Assembly: GCA_029239935.1 (NCBI GenBank) | Contig: JARBTY010000031.1 | Coordinates: 1 to 21,069 of the forward strand | Length of the DNA stretch: 21,069 nucleotides | Origin: Clostridia bacterium | Lineage (GTDB): Bacteria; Bacillota_A; Clostridia; Lachnospirales; Cellulosilyticaceae | Direction: 5' to 3' | Shown: in pieces, positions 15,409 through 21,069 of the stretch | How positions within the stretch are numbered: the first letter of the stretch is position 1 | How the letters are laid out: each line of letters opens with the position of its first letter | The notes under the pieces: generated by a model | The model's input: only the letters and a program-made list of their open reading frames with translations | Told to the model about the DNA's origin: nothing | Databases searched by the model: none | Program-made: the position numbers and the translations under genes

Positions 15409-16455
15409 TTACTCATTGATTAATAATATTTTGCCTTTTACCAGACCTGGTGTCTTATAAAGTTCAAAAGCTTTGGCAACATCTTGCATAGCAAACTTCT
15501 TAAAGATAAGCCCTTCATCAAACTTAAGTTCTCCTGTTGCAAAATAGTGTGCAGTCAGAGCCCATTCTTTCCCTGGATAAGGGGCACTATAGGACATCCA
15601 TGAACCTGTTAATTTAAATTCTTTTCTATTCATATTTTCAAACAACTTTGGAGAAAATGTCAAATCTTTTGTTGGTGTACCAATAAAACATACATTGGCC
15701 TTATTTGAGGCAAGTTCAAAAGACATTTTCATTGTATCTGTAACTCCAGCTGTTTCAAAAACATATTTAAAACCTTTGCCTTCAGTGAGACTTTTAGCCT
15801 GCTCCATAAAATCTGCATCTAAAGTGTTAATGACTTCATCTGCTCCAAGTTTTTTAGCAAGACTGAGTCGTTCTTCATTCACATCAAATACAACAACTTT
15901 CTTAGCTCCAAAAATACGTGCCCATTGCATGGTAAAGAGCCCAATAGTTCCACCACCAAGTACTGCTACATATTCTCCTCCTCTATAGTCATTACACATT
16001 ACGCCATGTATCGCTACAGTGGAAGGCTCAAACATGGCTGCTTGTTCATAAGGAATAGCTGCATCAAACTTAATAGCATTAACTTCTGGCAGTACAACAT
16101 ATTCAGCAAAACTTCCCTGTTCTCTTGACCCTATAAAGCTATAATTTTTGCACAAAGCATGGTTACCTGTCATACAATCTTCACACTTATGGCAAGGCAG
16201 TAGTGGTGCACCAGATACTCTGTCACCTACTTGAAGTGACGTTACGCCTTCACCTATTTCTACAACATCACCGGCAAATTCATGCCCTAGTACAACTGGA
16301 TAAAAATGTGCACCATGCGCTAAAACCCTTGGAATATCTGAACCGCATATACCTGTAGCTTTTACTTTTACCTTTACACATCCAGGTTTGATCTCCGGAG
16401 TTTTAAACTCATCGTACCGTATATCCTCATTACCATATAATACTGCTACTTTCAT
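15409..16455 (-). CDS. gatD: GatD-like zinc alditol(-phosphate) dehydrogenase
   Basis: A 348-residue medium-chain zinc dehydrogenase. Catalytic zinc ligands are Cys37 (GICGSD), His58 and Glu59 (GHEF) and probably Glu143 (FEPST); structural zinc is held by Cys88, 91, 94 and 102. The NAD site is GGGTIG (167-172), and Asp191 at the end of the following strand favours NAD over NADP. Several stretches resemble E. coli GatD, galactitol-1-phosphate 5-dehydrogenase: GAHFYPVVLGHEF, YSFIGSREQGSFAEY, and GSWMSYSAPYPGKEW (E. coli GSWMNYSSPWPGQEW). GatD makes D-tagatose-6-phosphate. Neighbouring PfkB and class II aldolase genes fit that product. Sorbitol/xylitol dehydrogenase on the unphosphorylated alditol is the main alternative. 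GGAGGG precedes the ATG by nine bases; the kinase gene ends 14 bases upstream. Confidence 0.82.
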   Translation of the reverse strand: MKVAVLYGNEDIRYDEFKTPEIKPGCVKVKVKATGICGSDIPRVLAHGAHFYPVVLGHEFAGDVVEIGEGVTSLQVGDRVSGAPLLPCHKCEDCMTGNHALCKNYSFIGSREQGSFAEYVVLPEVNAIKFDAAIPYEQAAMFEPSTVAIHGVMCNDYRGGEYVAVLGGGTIGLFTMQWARIFGAKKVVVFDVNEERLSLAKKLGADEVINTLDADFMEQAKSLTEGKGFKYVFETAGVTDTMKMSFELASNKANVCFIGTPTKDLTFSPKLFENMNRKEFKLTGSWMSYSAPYPGKEWALTAHYFATGELKFDEGLIFKKFAMQDVAKAFELYKTPGLVKGKILLINE

Positions 16456-16469
16456 AGTTCTTTACCCTC

Positions 16470-17981
16470 CTATAGCTTTTTCATACTATCTTTGAGCTTT
16501 TCATAAAGTTCCAGATAAATATCAAAGTATTTTTGATAAGCCTTATTTTTTTCCATATCTGGTTCGTGTACTCTCTTGATTTGAACTGTCTGATTTACTG
16601 CTTCTTCGAAGTCTTTATAAATACCTACACCCACTCCTGCCAATAGAGCAGCGCCAAGGGTTGTTGCCGTATCCGAAGCTGGTACAGCTATCTTTTTTCC
16701 TGTCACATCGGCTTTTATCTGAGTCCATACCAAACTGTTAGCGGCGCCTCCCATTGCATGCAATTCATTGACATAGGCGCCTGTACTTTCTGCTGTCTCA
16801 AGATTATGTCTTAAAGAATAGGCAACGCCTTCAAAAGCGGATCTAATCATGTGCTGTCTCGTTTTTGAATAATCCAGTCCAAAATACACACCTTTCGCTT
16901 TTGTATCCCATATAGGTGATCTTTCTCCTGCCATATAGGGCAAAAAGATTAACCCATCAGAGCCTTCTTTTATGTTTGAGGCTTCCTTGCTCATCTCTTC
17001 AAAGGAATGGGTGCCATTTAGTGCAGCCATTTGTCTTTCAGCTTCTCCTAGTTGCTCCTCAAACCATTTGATAACACCTCCGCCGCCTACTGTTCCCCCT
17101 TGTAAGAGCCACTTACCTGAAACTACATGATAGGAAAGAATCAATCTTTTGTCTGAATTGTACGTATCTGTACATATGCTCATACCCCCAGCCTGCCCGC
17201 CTTGTTCCTGGGTCTGTCCATTATGAATTACCCCAGCTCCCAGTGTTCCGCAGGCAGCATCCAGACCTCCTGCTACAACTGGTGTTCCCATTCTAAGTCC
17301 TGTTTCCTTGGCTGCTTTTTCAGTAATATAGCCTACTACCTCATGGCAGTCATAAATATCCGGAAGCATCTCCTTGTCTATTCCAAGTTTGTCACTTAAG
17401 GCCTCATCCCATGTGCCACTATGCATATTGAAACACTGGTAACCATATCCTTGAGATTTATCCTGAGTCATGTTGTCTGTCAGTTTAAAAACAATAAAAC
17501 TATTAGATTGAAGTACTTTGTGGATTTTCCCATACATATCAGGCATGTATTTTTTATACCAAAGTATTTTAGGTAATGTATACGCTGGCTGAAGCGGATT
17601 ACCGCAAATATTAAATAAATCTTCTTCGTCCAATTGCTGTTTTATTTCCTCACATATCTCCCCTGCTCTCGTGTCCATCCAAATAGGCGTATTGTATAGT
17701 ACCTGACCTTGTTTGTCCATGGCAATAGCCGACCAGCTTTGTCCATCAATTCCTACGCCTTGTATATCTGCTGGATTTATAGCACTTTCCTCCAGCATAC
17801 TTTTTAAGGTGCTGCACAACACTTCCCACCATTCATTAGGGTTTTGCTCTGCCCATCCTTTTTGAGGATAATATACTTGATAATTCCCTGCTTTTTGCGC
17901 CAGCACATTGCCTTTCTGATCAAAAACAGCCACTTTACACGAAGAGGTCCCGATATCTATTCCTAATAAAAGTTTATTCAT
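16470..17981 (-). CDS. FGGY-family carbohydrate kinase, xylulokinase-like, altered sugar site
   Basis: A 503-residue kinase of the FGGY family. The phosphate-binding GIDIGTSSCKVAVFD (7-21), WMDTRAG (101-107), the catalytic Asp241 in GGLDAACG and the C-terminal ATP-site DTATTLGAALLAG are all present. General look is XylB-like, but the xylulokinase GQMHG sugar-contact motif reads GQSWS (80-84), so D-xylulose is doubtful. In this operon, lacking a PTS, it may phosphorylate a hexitol or ketose to feed the GatD-like enzyme. I start at the ATG at 17981 (MNKLLLGID) with GGAAGGAGGG just upstream. An in-frame ATG at 18020 is part of a 20-bp operator palindrome and has no ribosome binding site. It follows the lacI gene by 80 bases. 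Confidence 0.88.
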   Translation of the reverse strand: MNKLLLGIDIGTSSCKVAVFDQKGNVLAQKAGNYQVYYPQKGWAEQNPNEWWEVLCSTLKSMLEESAINPADIQGVGIDGQSWSAIAMDKQGQVLYNTPIWMDTRAGEICEEIKQQLDEEDLFNICGNPLQPAYTLPKILWYKKYMPDMYGKIHKVLQSNSFIVFKLTDNMTQDKSQGYGYQCFNMHSGTWDEALSDKLGIDKEMLPDIYDCHEVVGYITEKAAKETGLRMGTPVVAGGLDAACGTLGAGVIHNGQTQEQGGQAGGMSICTDTYNSDKRLILSYHVVSGKWLLQGGTVGGGGVIKWFEEQLGEAERQMAALNGTHSFEEMSKEASNIKEGSDGLIFLPYMAGERSPIWDTKAKGVYFGLDYSKTRQHMIRSAFEGVAYSLRHNLETAESTGAYVNELHAMGGAANSLVWTQIKADVTGKKIAVPASDTATTLGAALLAGVGVGIYKDFEEAVNQTVQIKRVHEPDMEKNKAYQKYFDIYLELYEKLKDSMKKL

Positions 17982-18000
17982 TGCTGCCCTCCTTCCGGGT

Positions 18001-18020
18001 ATGACGAAACGTTTCGTCAT
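18001..18020. promoter_or_regulatory. LacI-type operator O2 (perfect 20-bp palindrome)
   Basis: ATGACGAAACGTTTCGTCAT reads identically on both strands. The core CGAAACGTTTCG with central CG is a LacI-family operator form and equals the core at 19966-19981. It lies in the 80-base gap between the lacI stop and the kinase start, 20 bases before the kinase ATG. No strong promoter precedes it within the gap, so it may act on a weak internal promoter, as a transcriptional block, or by looping to O1. Confidence 0.85.
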
Positions 18021-18061
18021 GTTCTAAACTAAATACTTGTTTTGTAGTTACTCCGTACCTA

Positions 18062-19072
18062 TTACAGGTGAGTTCTGTCTTGTACAGACTCTCCTACAAT
18101 AAGTTCTGTTGATAGATGTACAATTTCTGCTTCTTCATTTTTTTCTTGAGATAATCTTTTTAACATAATATGTGCTACATTTTCTGCTATTTTATGAATA
18201 GGCTGTGAAATGATAGTCAACCTCGGCTTAACAACTTGTGCCATGTGCATATTATCAAAACCTATCAAAGAGATTTGTTCTGGTATCTTAATGCCCAGCT
18301 CATTGATCGCTATAATTGCTCCTAATGTCATTTCATAGTTAGTTACAAAAACAGCTGAGAGGTTTTCATTTTTTTTAATCAGTTCATTAAGGCACCTATA
18401 ACCACTTTCAACTGTATAATCTCCATAGTTCATAAGCTCTTGTTTCGGAAAAATACCTTTTTTTATAAAAGCTTGTGAATAACCGAGTTGTCTTTGATGG
18501 GAAGTAAAGATACCTTCTGGTCCACATATAATCCCAATTTCTCTATGTCCATAACCAAGCAGATACTCTACAGCGTTCTCTGCGGCTGCCACATTGTCTA
18601 CCAGTACTGCATCTACATTGAGACCTTCTACCTTCCTATCAATTAGTACTACTGGAATACCTTTTGATAAAGGCAGTTTTAGATGCCCTCCATCCCTTGA
18701 TACTGGCATACTGATGATACCATCTACCATTTTATTTACAAAAAACTCTGTTGCTTCATATTCTAATTTCTCATCTGTTCTGCAGTCACATACAAGAATA
18801 CCATAGCCATTTTGACGCAGTATATCTTCGATAATCGTTATAATACTGGTACAAAATAGGTTGCTAAGTTCTGGTATAACAACACCTATTGTTTTGGATT
18901 TACTTGTTTTGAGCCCTCTTGCAAATTCGTTCACTCTAAAATCAAGTTCTTTAATTGCCTCTTCAATAGCTGTTTTATTTTCTTCTAAAACATTGCCTCC
19001 ATTTAAATATTTCGAAATAGTTGCAAGTCCTAACCCTGTTTTTTTAGCAATATCTTTTATTGTAGCTGCCAA
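18062..19072 (-). CDS. LacI-family transcriptional regulator of the sugar operon
   Basis: A 336-residue LacI-family regulator. The N-terminal HTH is clear (ATIKDIAKKTGLGLATISKYLNG), followed by the hinge region VNEFARGLKTSKSKTIGVVIP and a periplasmic-binding-like sugar sensor with DGIISMPVSRDGG, VFVTNYEMTLGAI and ISLIGFDNMHMAQVVKPRLTII. The start is a TTG at 19072, ten bases after GGAG, which should hold the regulator at a low level. It is the second gene of the operon, 19 bases after the aldolase, so it controls its own expression. The two perfect CGAAACGTTTCG palindromes at 19966-19981 and 18001-18020 flank it and are its best operator candidates. The inducer is probably the pathway substrate or a phosphorylated intermediate. 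Confidence 0.92.
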   Translation of the reverse strand: MAATIKDIAKKTGLGLATISKYLNGGNVLEENKTAIEEAIKELDFRVNEFARGLKTSKSKTIGVVIPELSNLFCTSIITIIEDILRQNGYGILVCDCRTDEKLEYEATEFFVNKMVDGIISMPVSRDGGHLKLPLSKGIPVVLIDRKVEGLNVDAVLVDNVAAAENAVEYLLGYGHREIGIICGPEGIFTSHQRQLGYSQAFIKKGIFPKQELMNYGDYTVESGYRCLNELIKKNENLSAVFVTNYEMTLGAIIAINELGIKIPEQISLIGFDNMHMAQVVKPRLTIISQPIHKIAENVAHIMLKRLSQEKNEEAEIVHLSTELIVGESVQDRTHL

Positions 19073-19091
19073 TGATTATTCACTCCATTAA

Positions 19092-19940
19092 TTAATATTT
19101 CCCTTGACATCCACATACTTTAATACGATTTTTCACAAGTTCTTTAACATTTGCTCGTGCAACTTTGAGGTATGCTTTGGGATCATATACATCTGGGTCT
19201 TGCTTAAGTACAGATTTTACCCCATTGCTAAAAGCAACTCTTAGCTCTGTCGCAAAATTAACTTTGCAAATACCTTCTTTGATACATTCTATCACATCTT
19301 CATCAGAAAGCCCTGATGCACCATGTAAGACCAAAGGAATATCAACATATTTTTTGATTTCTTTAAGTCTTTCTATGTCTAGCTTTGGTACTCCTGCATA
19401 AAAGCCATGGGCGGTTCCTATAGCCACTGCCAAAGATGTGATTCCTGTTCTCTCTACAAACTCTTTAGCTTCCAGTGGATCTGTATAACCAGCATCTTTC
19501 ACTTCTAAGTCATCTTCTTTACCGCCTACTTTACCAAGCTCTGCTTCAACTGGAATGGCATTAGGTCTTGCAGCCTCCACTACTTTCTTACTAATCTCGA
19601 TATTCTTTTCAAAATCATAATGAGAGCCATCTATCATGATAGAGGTATAACCTTCTCTTAAAGCTTGCATTGCTAATTCAAAACTGTCCCCATGATCAAG
19701 ATGTAAGGCAACAGGTACAGTTAATTGTTCTGCTATAGCTTTTACATTAGCATAAAACTGTTTGAGGCTTGCATATCTCACTGTAGATGAAGTGGTCTGA
19801 AGCATAATAGGAGCTCTAAGCTCTTCTGCCGCTTCTGCTGCTGCAAGTACCATCTCCATATTCTCTACATTAAAGGCCCCAACCGCATAACCACCTTTTT
19901 GAGCATCATATAATATTTTTTCAGATGTAACTAATGGCAT
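19092..19940 (-). CDS. gatY: Class II ketose-bisphosphate aldolase (tagatose-bisphosphate, GatY/KbaY-like)
   Basis: A 282-residue zinc aldolase; E. coli GatY has 284. Asp82 and His83 (LHLDHGD), Glu134 (VEAELGKVGG), His178 (GTAHGFY), His206 (LHGASG) and Asn228 (KVNFATELR) match the class II catalytic and zinc residues. The C-terminal CGCQGK parallels GatY's CGCEG ending. It should split tagatose-1,6-bisphosphate (possibly also fructose-1,6-bisphosphate) into glycerone phosphate and glyceraldehyde-3-phosphate. The GatD-like and PfkB genes in the operon support the tagatose assignment. It is the first gene, with AAAGGAG upstream of the ATG at 19940 and a strong promoter plus operator ahead. E. 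coli GatY needs the GatZ/KbaZ partner for stability; no such gene is visible here. Confidence 0.87.
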   Translation of the reverse strand: MPLVTSEKILYDAQKGGYAVGAFNVENMEMVLAAAEAAEELRAPIMLQTTSSTVRYASLKQFYANVKAIAEQLTVPVALHLDHGDSFELAMQALREGYTSIMIDGSHYDFEKNIEISKKVVEAARPNAIPVEAELGKVGGKEDDLEVKDAGYTDPLEAKEFVERTGITSLAVAIGTAHGFYAGVPKLDIERLKEIKKYVDIPLVLHGASGLSDEDVIECIKEGICKVNFATELRVAFSNGVKSVLKQDPDVYDPKAYLKVARANVKELVKNRIKVCGCQGKY

Positions 19941-19965
19941 ATTATTTTCTCCTTTACTTTTAGGG

Positions 19966-19981
19966 AGCGAAACGTTTCGCT
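19966..19981. promoter_or_regulatory. LacI-type operator O1 (perfect 16-bp palindrome)
   Basis: AGCGAAACGTTTCGCT is a perfect palindrome sharing the 12-base core CGAAACGTTTCG with the site at 18001-18020. It begins about 11 bases after the -10 box of the operon promoter, so a bound repressor would cover the start of transcription. The flanks do not fit the CcpA cre consensus. Confidence 0.88.
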
Positions 19982-19991
19982 TTATGCTTTA

Positions 19992-20020
19992 AATATACCT
20001 CCTTTTGTGGTTTTTGTCAA
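19992..20020 (-). promoter_or_regulatory. Promoter of the long sugar operon
   Basis: Minus-strand TTGACA (20020-20015) and TATATT (19997-19992) have a 17-base spacer. Transcription would start near 19985, beside operator O1. This is the best-formed promoter in the window. Confidence 0.8.
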
Positions 20021-20024
20021 TACT

Positions 20025-20064
20025 GTTAGTCACTAATGCTTTATTTTATTATTTAGTGACTAAC
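20025..20064. repeat. Two copies of the palindrome TTAGTSACTAA upstream of the promoter
   Basis: TTAGTCACTAA (20026-20036) and TTAGTGACTAA (20053-20063) are each palindromic around one centre base and lie 27 bases apart. With the extra G and C at the outer ends they form a 12-bp inverted repeat with a 16-base AT-only-but-two loop. The near copy ends six bases from the -35 box, a classic activator position. No U run follows, so a terminator for the sugar-binding-protein gene is less likely. Confidence 0.55.
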
Positions 20065-20086
20065 TTTTACTAACAAACTATTCACC

Positions 20087-21034
20087 TTATTCATACAATA
20101 AATGCTGTATGTCTGGATCATCTATATTGGTTTTATCATACCATCTAAATCCTGTATTAATAAATTCTGGCGTTCTTCTTCCTTGATAAGCCTCATAAGC
20201 TGTCTCTACTGCTCTGTATCCAATTTCCCTTGGGTTTTGTGTGATGGCACCTTTTATCTTTCCCGCTCTGACAGCATCTGCAACCCGTGCTGAATCAAAT
20301 CCAATAATAGCAACTTGGTCCTGTTTTCCTGTTTTTTCCACCGCCTGTACAATTCCTATGGTTGAATCCTCGTTTGCCCCAAATATTCCTTTGATATCAG
20401 GGTTCTCAGTTAACATTCGTTCTGCAATTTGCATAGAACTCTCAACCCCTCCTTCGTTATATTCTACCGGCAATACTTCAATCCCCGAATATTTTTGTGT
20501 CAGTGTATCTACAAACCCATCGGCTCTGTCACTTCCGACTTTACTTGTTCTATCTAAAGTAATAATGCCCACTTTACCCGCACCACCAATGAATTCTGCC
20601 ATTTTTTCTGCAGTTAATGCACCTGCCTCGTAATTATCCGTTGCAACTGTTGTTCTTACTATTGGGCTGTCGACGCCTGAATCAAAGCCAATAACAGGAA
20701 TACCTGCTGCTTCCGCCTCTTCGAGATACGGCGTAGCAGCCTGTGAATCCAGCGCTGACAAAATAATAGCTGCTGGCTGTTTAGCCAAAACCTCTCTCAG
20801 TATCTTAAGCTGTTCTTCTGCCTCCGCCCCTCTTGGTGTGCCCTGAAAAGTAATCTCAATGTTATACTCATTTGCCGCCTCTTCTGCGCCTTCCTTCACT
20901 CCCTTCCAAAAGTTAGATTCTATAGACTTTGTAATAATTGGTATATATATTTTGGGAGGTTGATTTGGCATTTTCCCCATGCCTAGCGGTACTATAAGCG
21001 TCAAAAACAGTCCTATTATTAATGTTTTTTTCAT
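20087..21034 (-). CDS. Ribose/galactose-type periplasmic sugar-binding protein, no lipobox
   Basis: A 315-residue protein of the Peripla_BP_4 (RbsB/YtfQ/ChvE) group. An N-terminal hydrophobic segment (about 4-20) serves as signal or anchor. The two-lobed binding fold shows in PAAIILSALDSQAATPYLEEAEAAGIPVIGFDSGV, GIFGANEDSTIGIVQAV and VAIIGFDSARVADAVRAGKIKGAITQNP. The protein has no cysteine at all, so it cannot be a lipoprotein, unlike most Gram-positive transport binding proteins. It may stay attached through an uncleaved signal, as expected for binding proteins that hand sugars to a membrane sensor kinase, or serve an ABC importer encoded outside the window. AAGGAG lies nine bases upstream of the ATG. 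It is transcribed toward the sugar operon and ends 67 bases before that operon's -35 box. Confidence 0.87.
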   Translation of the reverse strand: MKKTLIIGLFLTLIVPLGMGKMPNQPPKIYIPIITKSIESNFWKGVKEGAEEAANEYNIEITFQGTPRGAEAEEQLKILREVLAKQPAAIILSALDSQAATPYLEEAEAAGIPVIGFDSGVDSPIVRTTVATDNYEAGALTAEKMAEFIGGAGKVGIITLDRTSKVGSDRADGFVDTLTQKYSGIEVLPVEYNEGGVESSMQIAERMLTENPDIKGIFGANEDSTIGIVQAVEKTGKQDQVAIIGFDSARVADAVRAGKIKGAITQNPREIGYRAVETAYEAYQGRRTPEFINTGFRWYDKTNIDDPDIQHLLYE

Positions 21035-21069
21035 TTCATTTTTCTCCTTCTACTATACTTAAATCATTC

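Noticed and set aside
17982..18020. Upstream extension of the FGGY kinase to an ATG at 18020
   Set aside because: The ATG is part of the 20-bp operator palindrome, has no ribosome binding site, and the extra 13 residues do not look like the family; the ATG at 17981 has a strong site.
18001..18020. CcpA cre site
   Set aside because: Aligned on the central CG, the outer positions (ACG...CGT) do not match TGWAA...TTWCA; the site at 19966-19981 fails in the same way. A LacI-family operator fits better.
20025..20064. Intrinsic terminator after the sugar-binding-protein gene
   Set aside because: The stem is AT-rich with a 16-base loop and no U run follows; the self-palindromic arms and position beside the -35 fit regulator sites better, although a weak terminator role is not excluded.
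1..21069. CRISPR array, IS element, tRNA or rRNA
   Set aside because: No regularly spaced direct repeats, transposase-like frame, terminal inverted repeats or tRNA-like folds were seen on reading both strands.

Overview
The window looks like a piece of a low-GC, motile Firmicute chromosome, most likely a clostridial or Lachnospiraceae-type fermenter. The grounds are AT-rich intergenic DNA, strong AGGAGG-type ribosome binding sites, some TTG/GTG starts, a large methyl-accepting chemotaxis receptor, and sugar regulators of the AraR, RpiR and LacI families. The genus cannot be fixed from this sequence alone. No IS element, CRISPR array, tRNA or rRNA was seen.

Layout. (1) 15-491 (-): a UPF0251/DUF134 DNA-binding protein with a Cys-rich tail; its promoter carries an inverted repeat. 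(2) 676-2922 (-): fucI-fucU, L-fucose isomerase plus mutarotase, ending at a strong hairpin terminator. (3) 3314-5253 (+), divergent: an AraR-type GntR/LacI-fold repressor and an RpiR regulator. The shared intergenic region holds six GGTATA/TATACC half-sites. (4) 5291-9469 (-): an ECF-type transporter (S component, double ATPase, T component) followed by a PHP phosphoesterase. (5) 9908-11992 (+): a chemoreceptor. (6) 12124-19940 (-): a long sugar operon reading aldolase (GatY-like), LacI repressor, FGGY kinase, GatD-like dehydrogenase, PfkB kinase, aldo/keto reductase, second FucU mutarotase, LacX-type aldose epimerase. (7) 20087-21034 (-): a ribose-type sugar-binding protein with no lipobox.

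The most interesting part is region 6. GatD-like, PfkB and GatY-like proteins together make the tagatose-6-phosphate route (hexitol-1-P to tagatose-6-P to tagatose-1,6-bisphosphate to two trioses). No PTS component is present in the window. Instead the operon carries an FGGY kinase with an altered sugar-binding motif, an aldo/keto reductase and two aldose mutarotases. A coherent inference is that a free aldose is anomerised, reduced to a hexitol, phosphorylated by the kinase using ATP, and re-oxidised by the GatD-like enzyme, giving a redox-balanced substitute for PTS galactitol uptake. The substrate is unproven. Two perfect palindromes with core CGAAACGTTTCG, one just downstream of a good promoter and one in front of the kinase gene, are the likely operators of the embedded LacI regulator.

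Several start codons were moved from the longest open frame to the one with a properly spaced ribosome binding site: UPF0251, PHP protein, EcfT, aldo/keto reductase and FGGY kinase.
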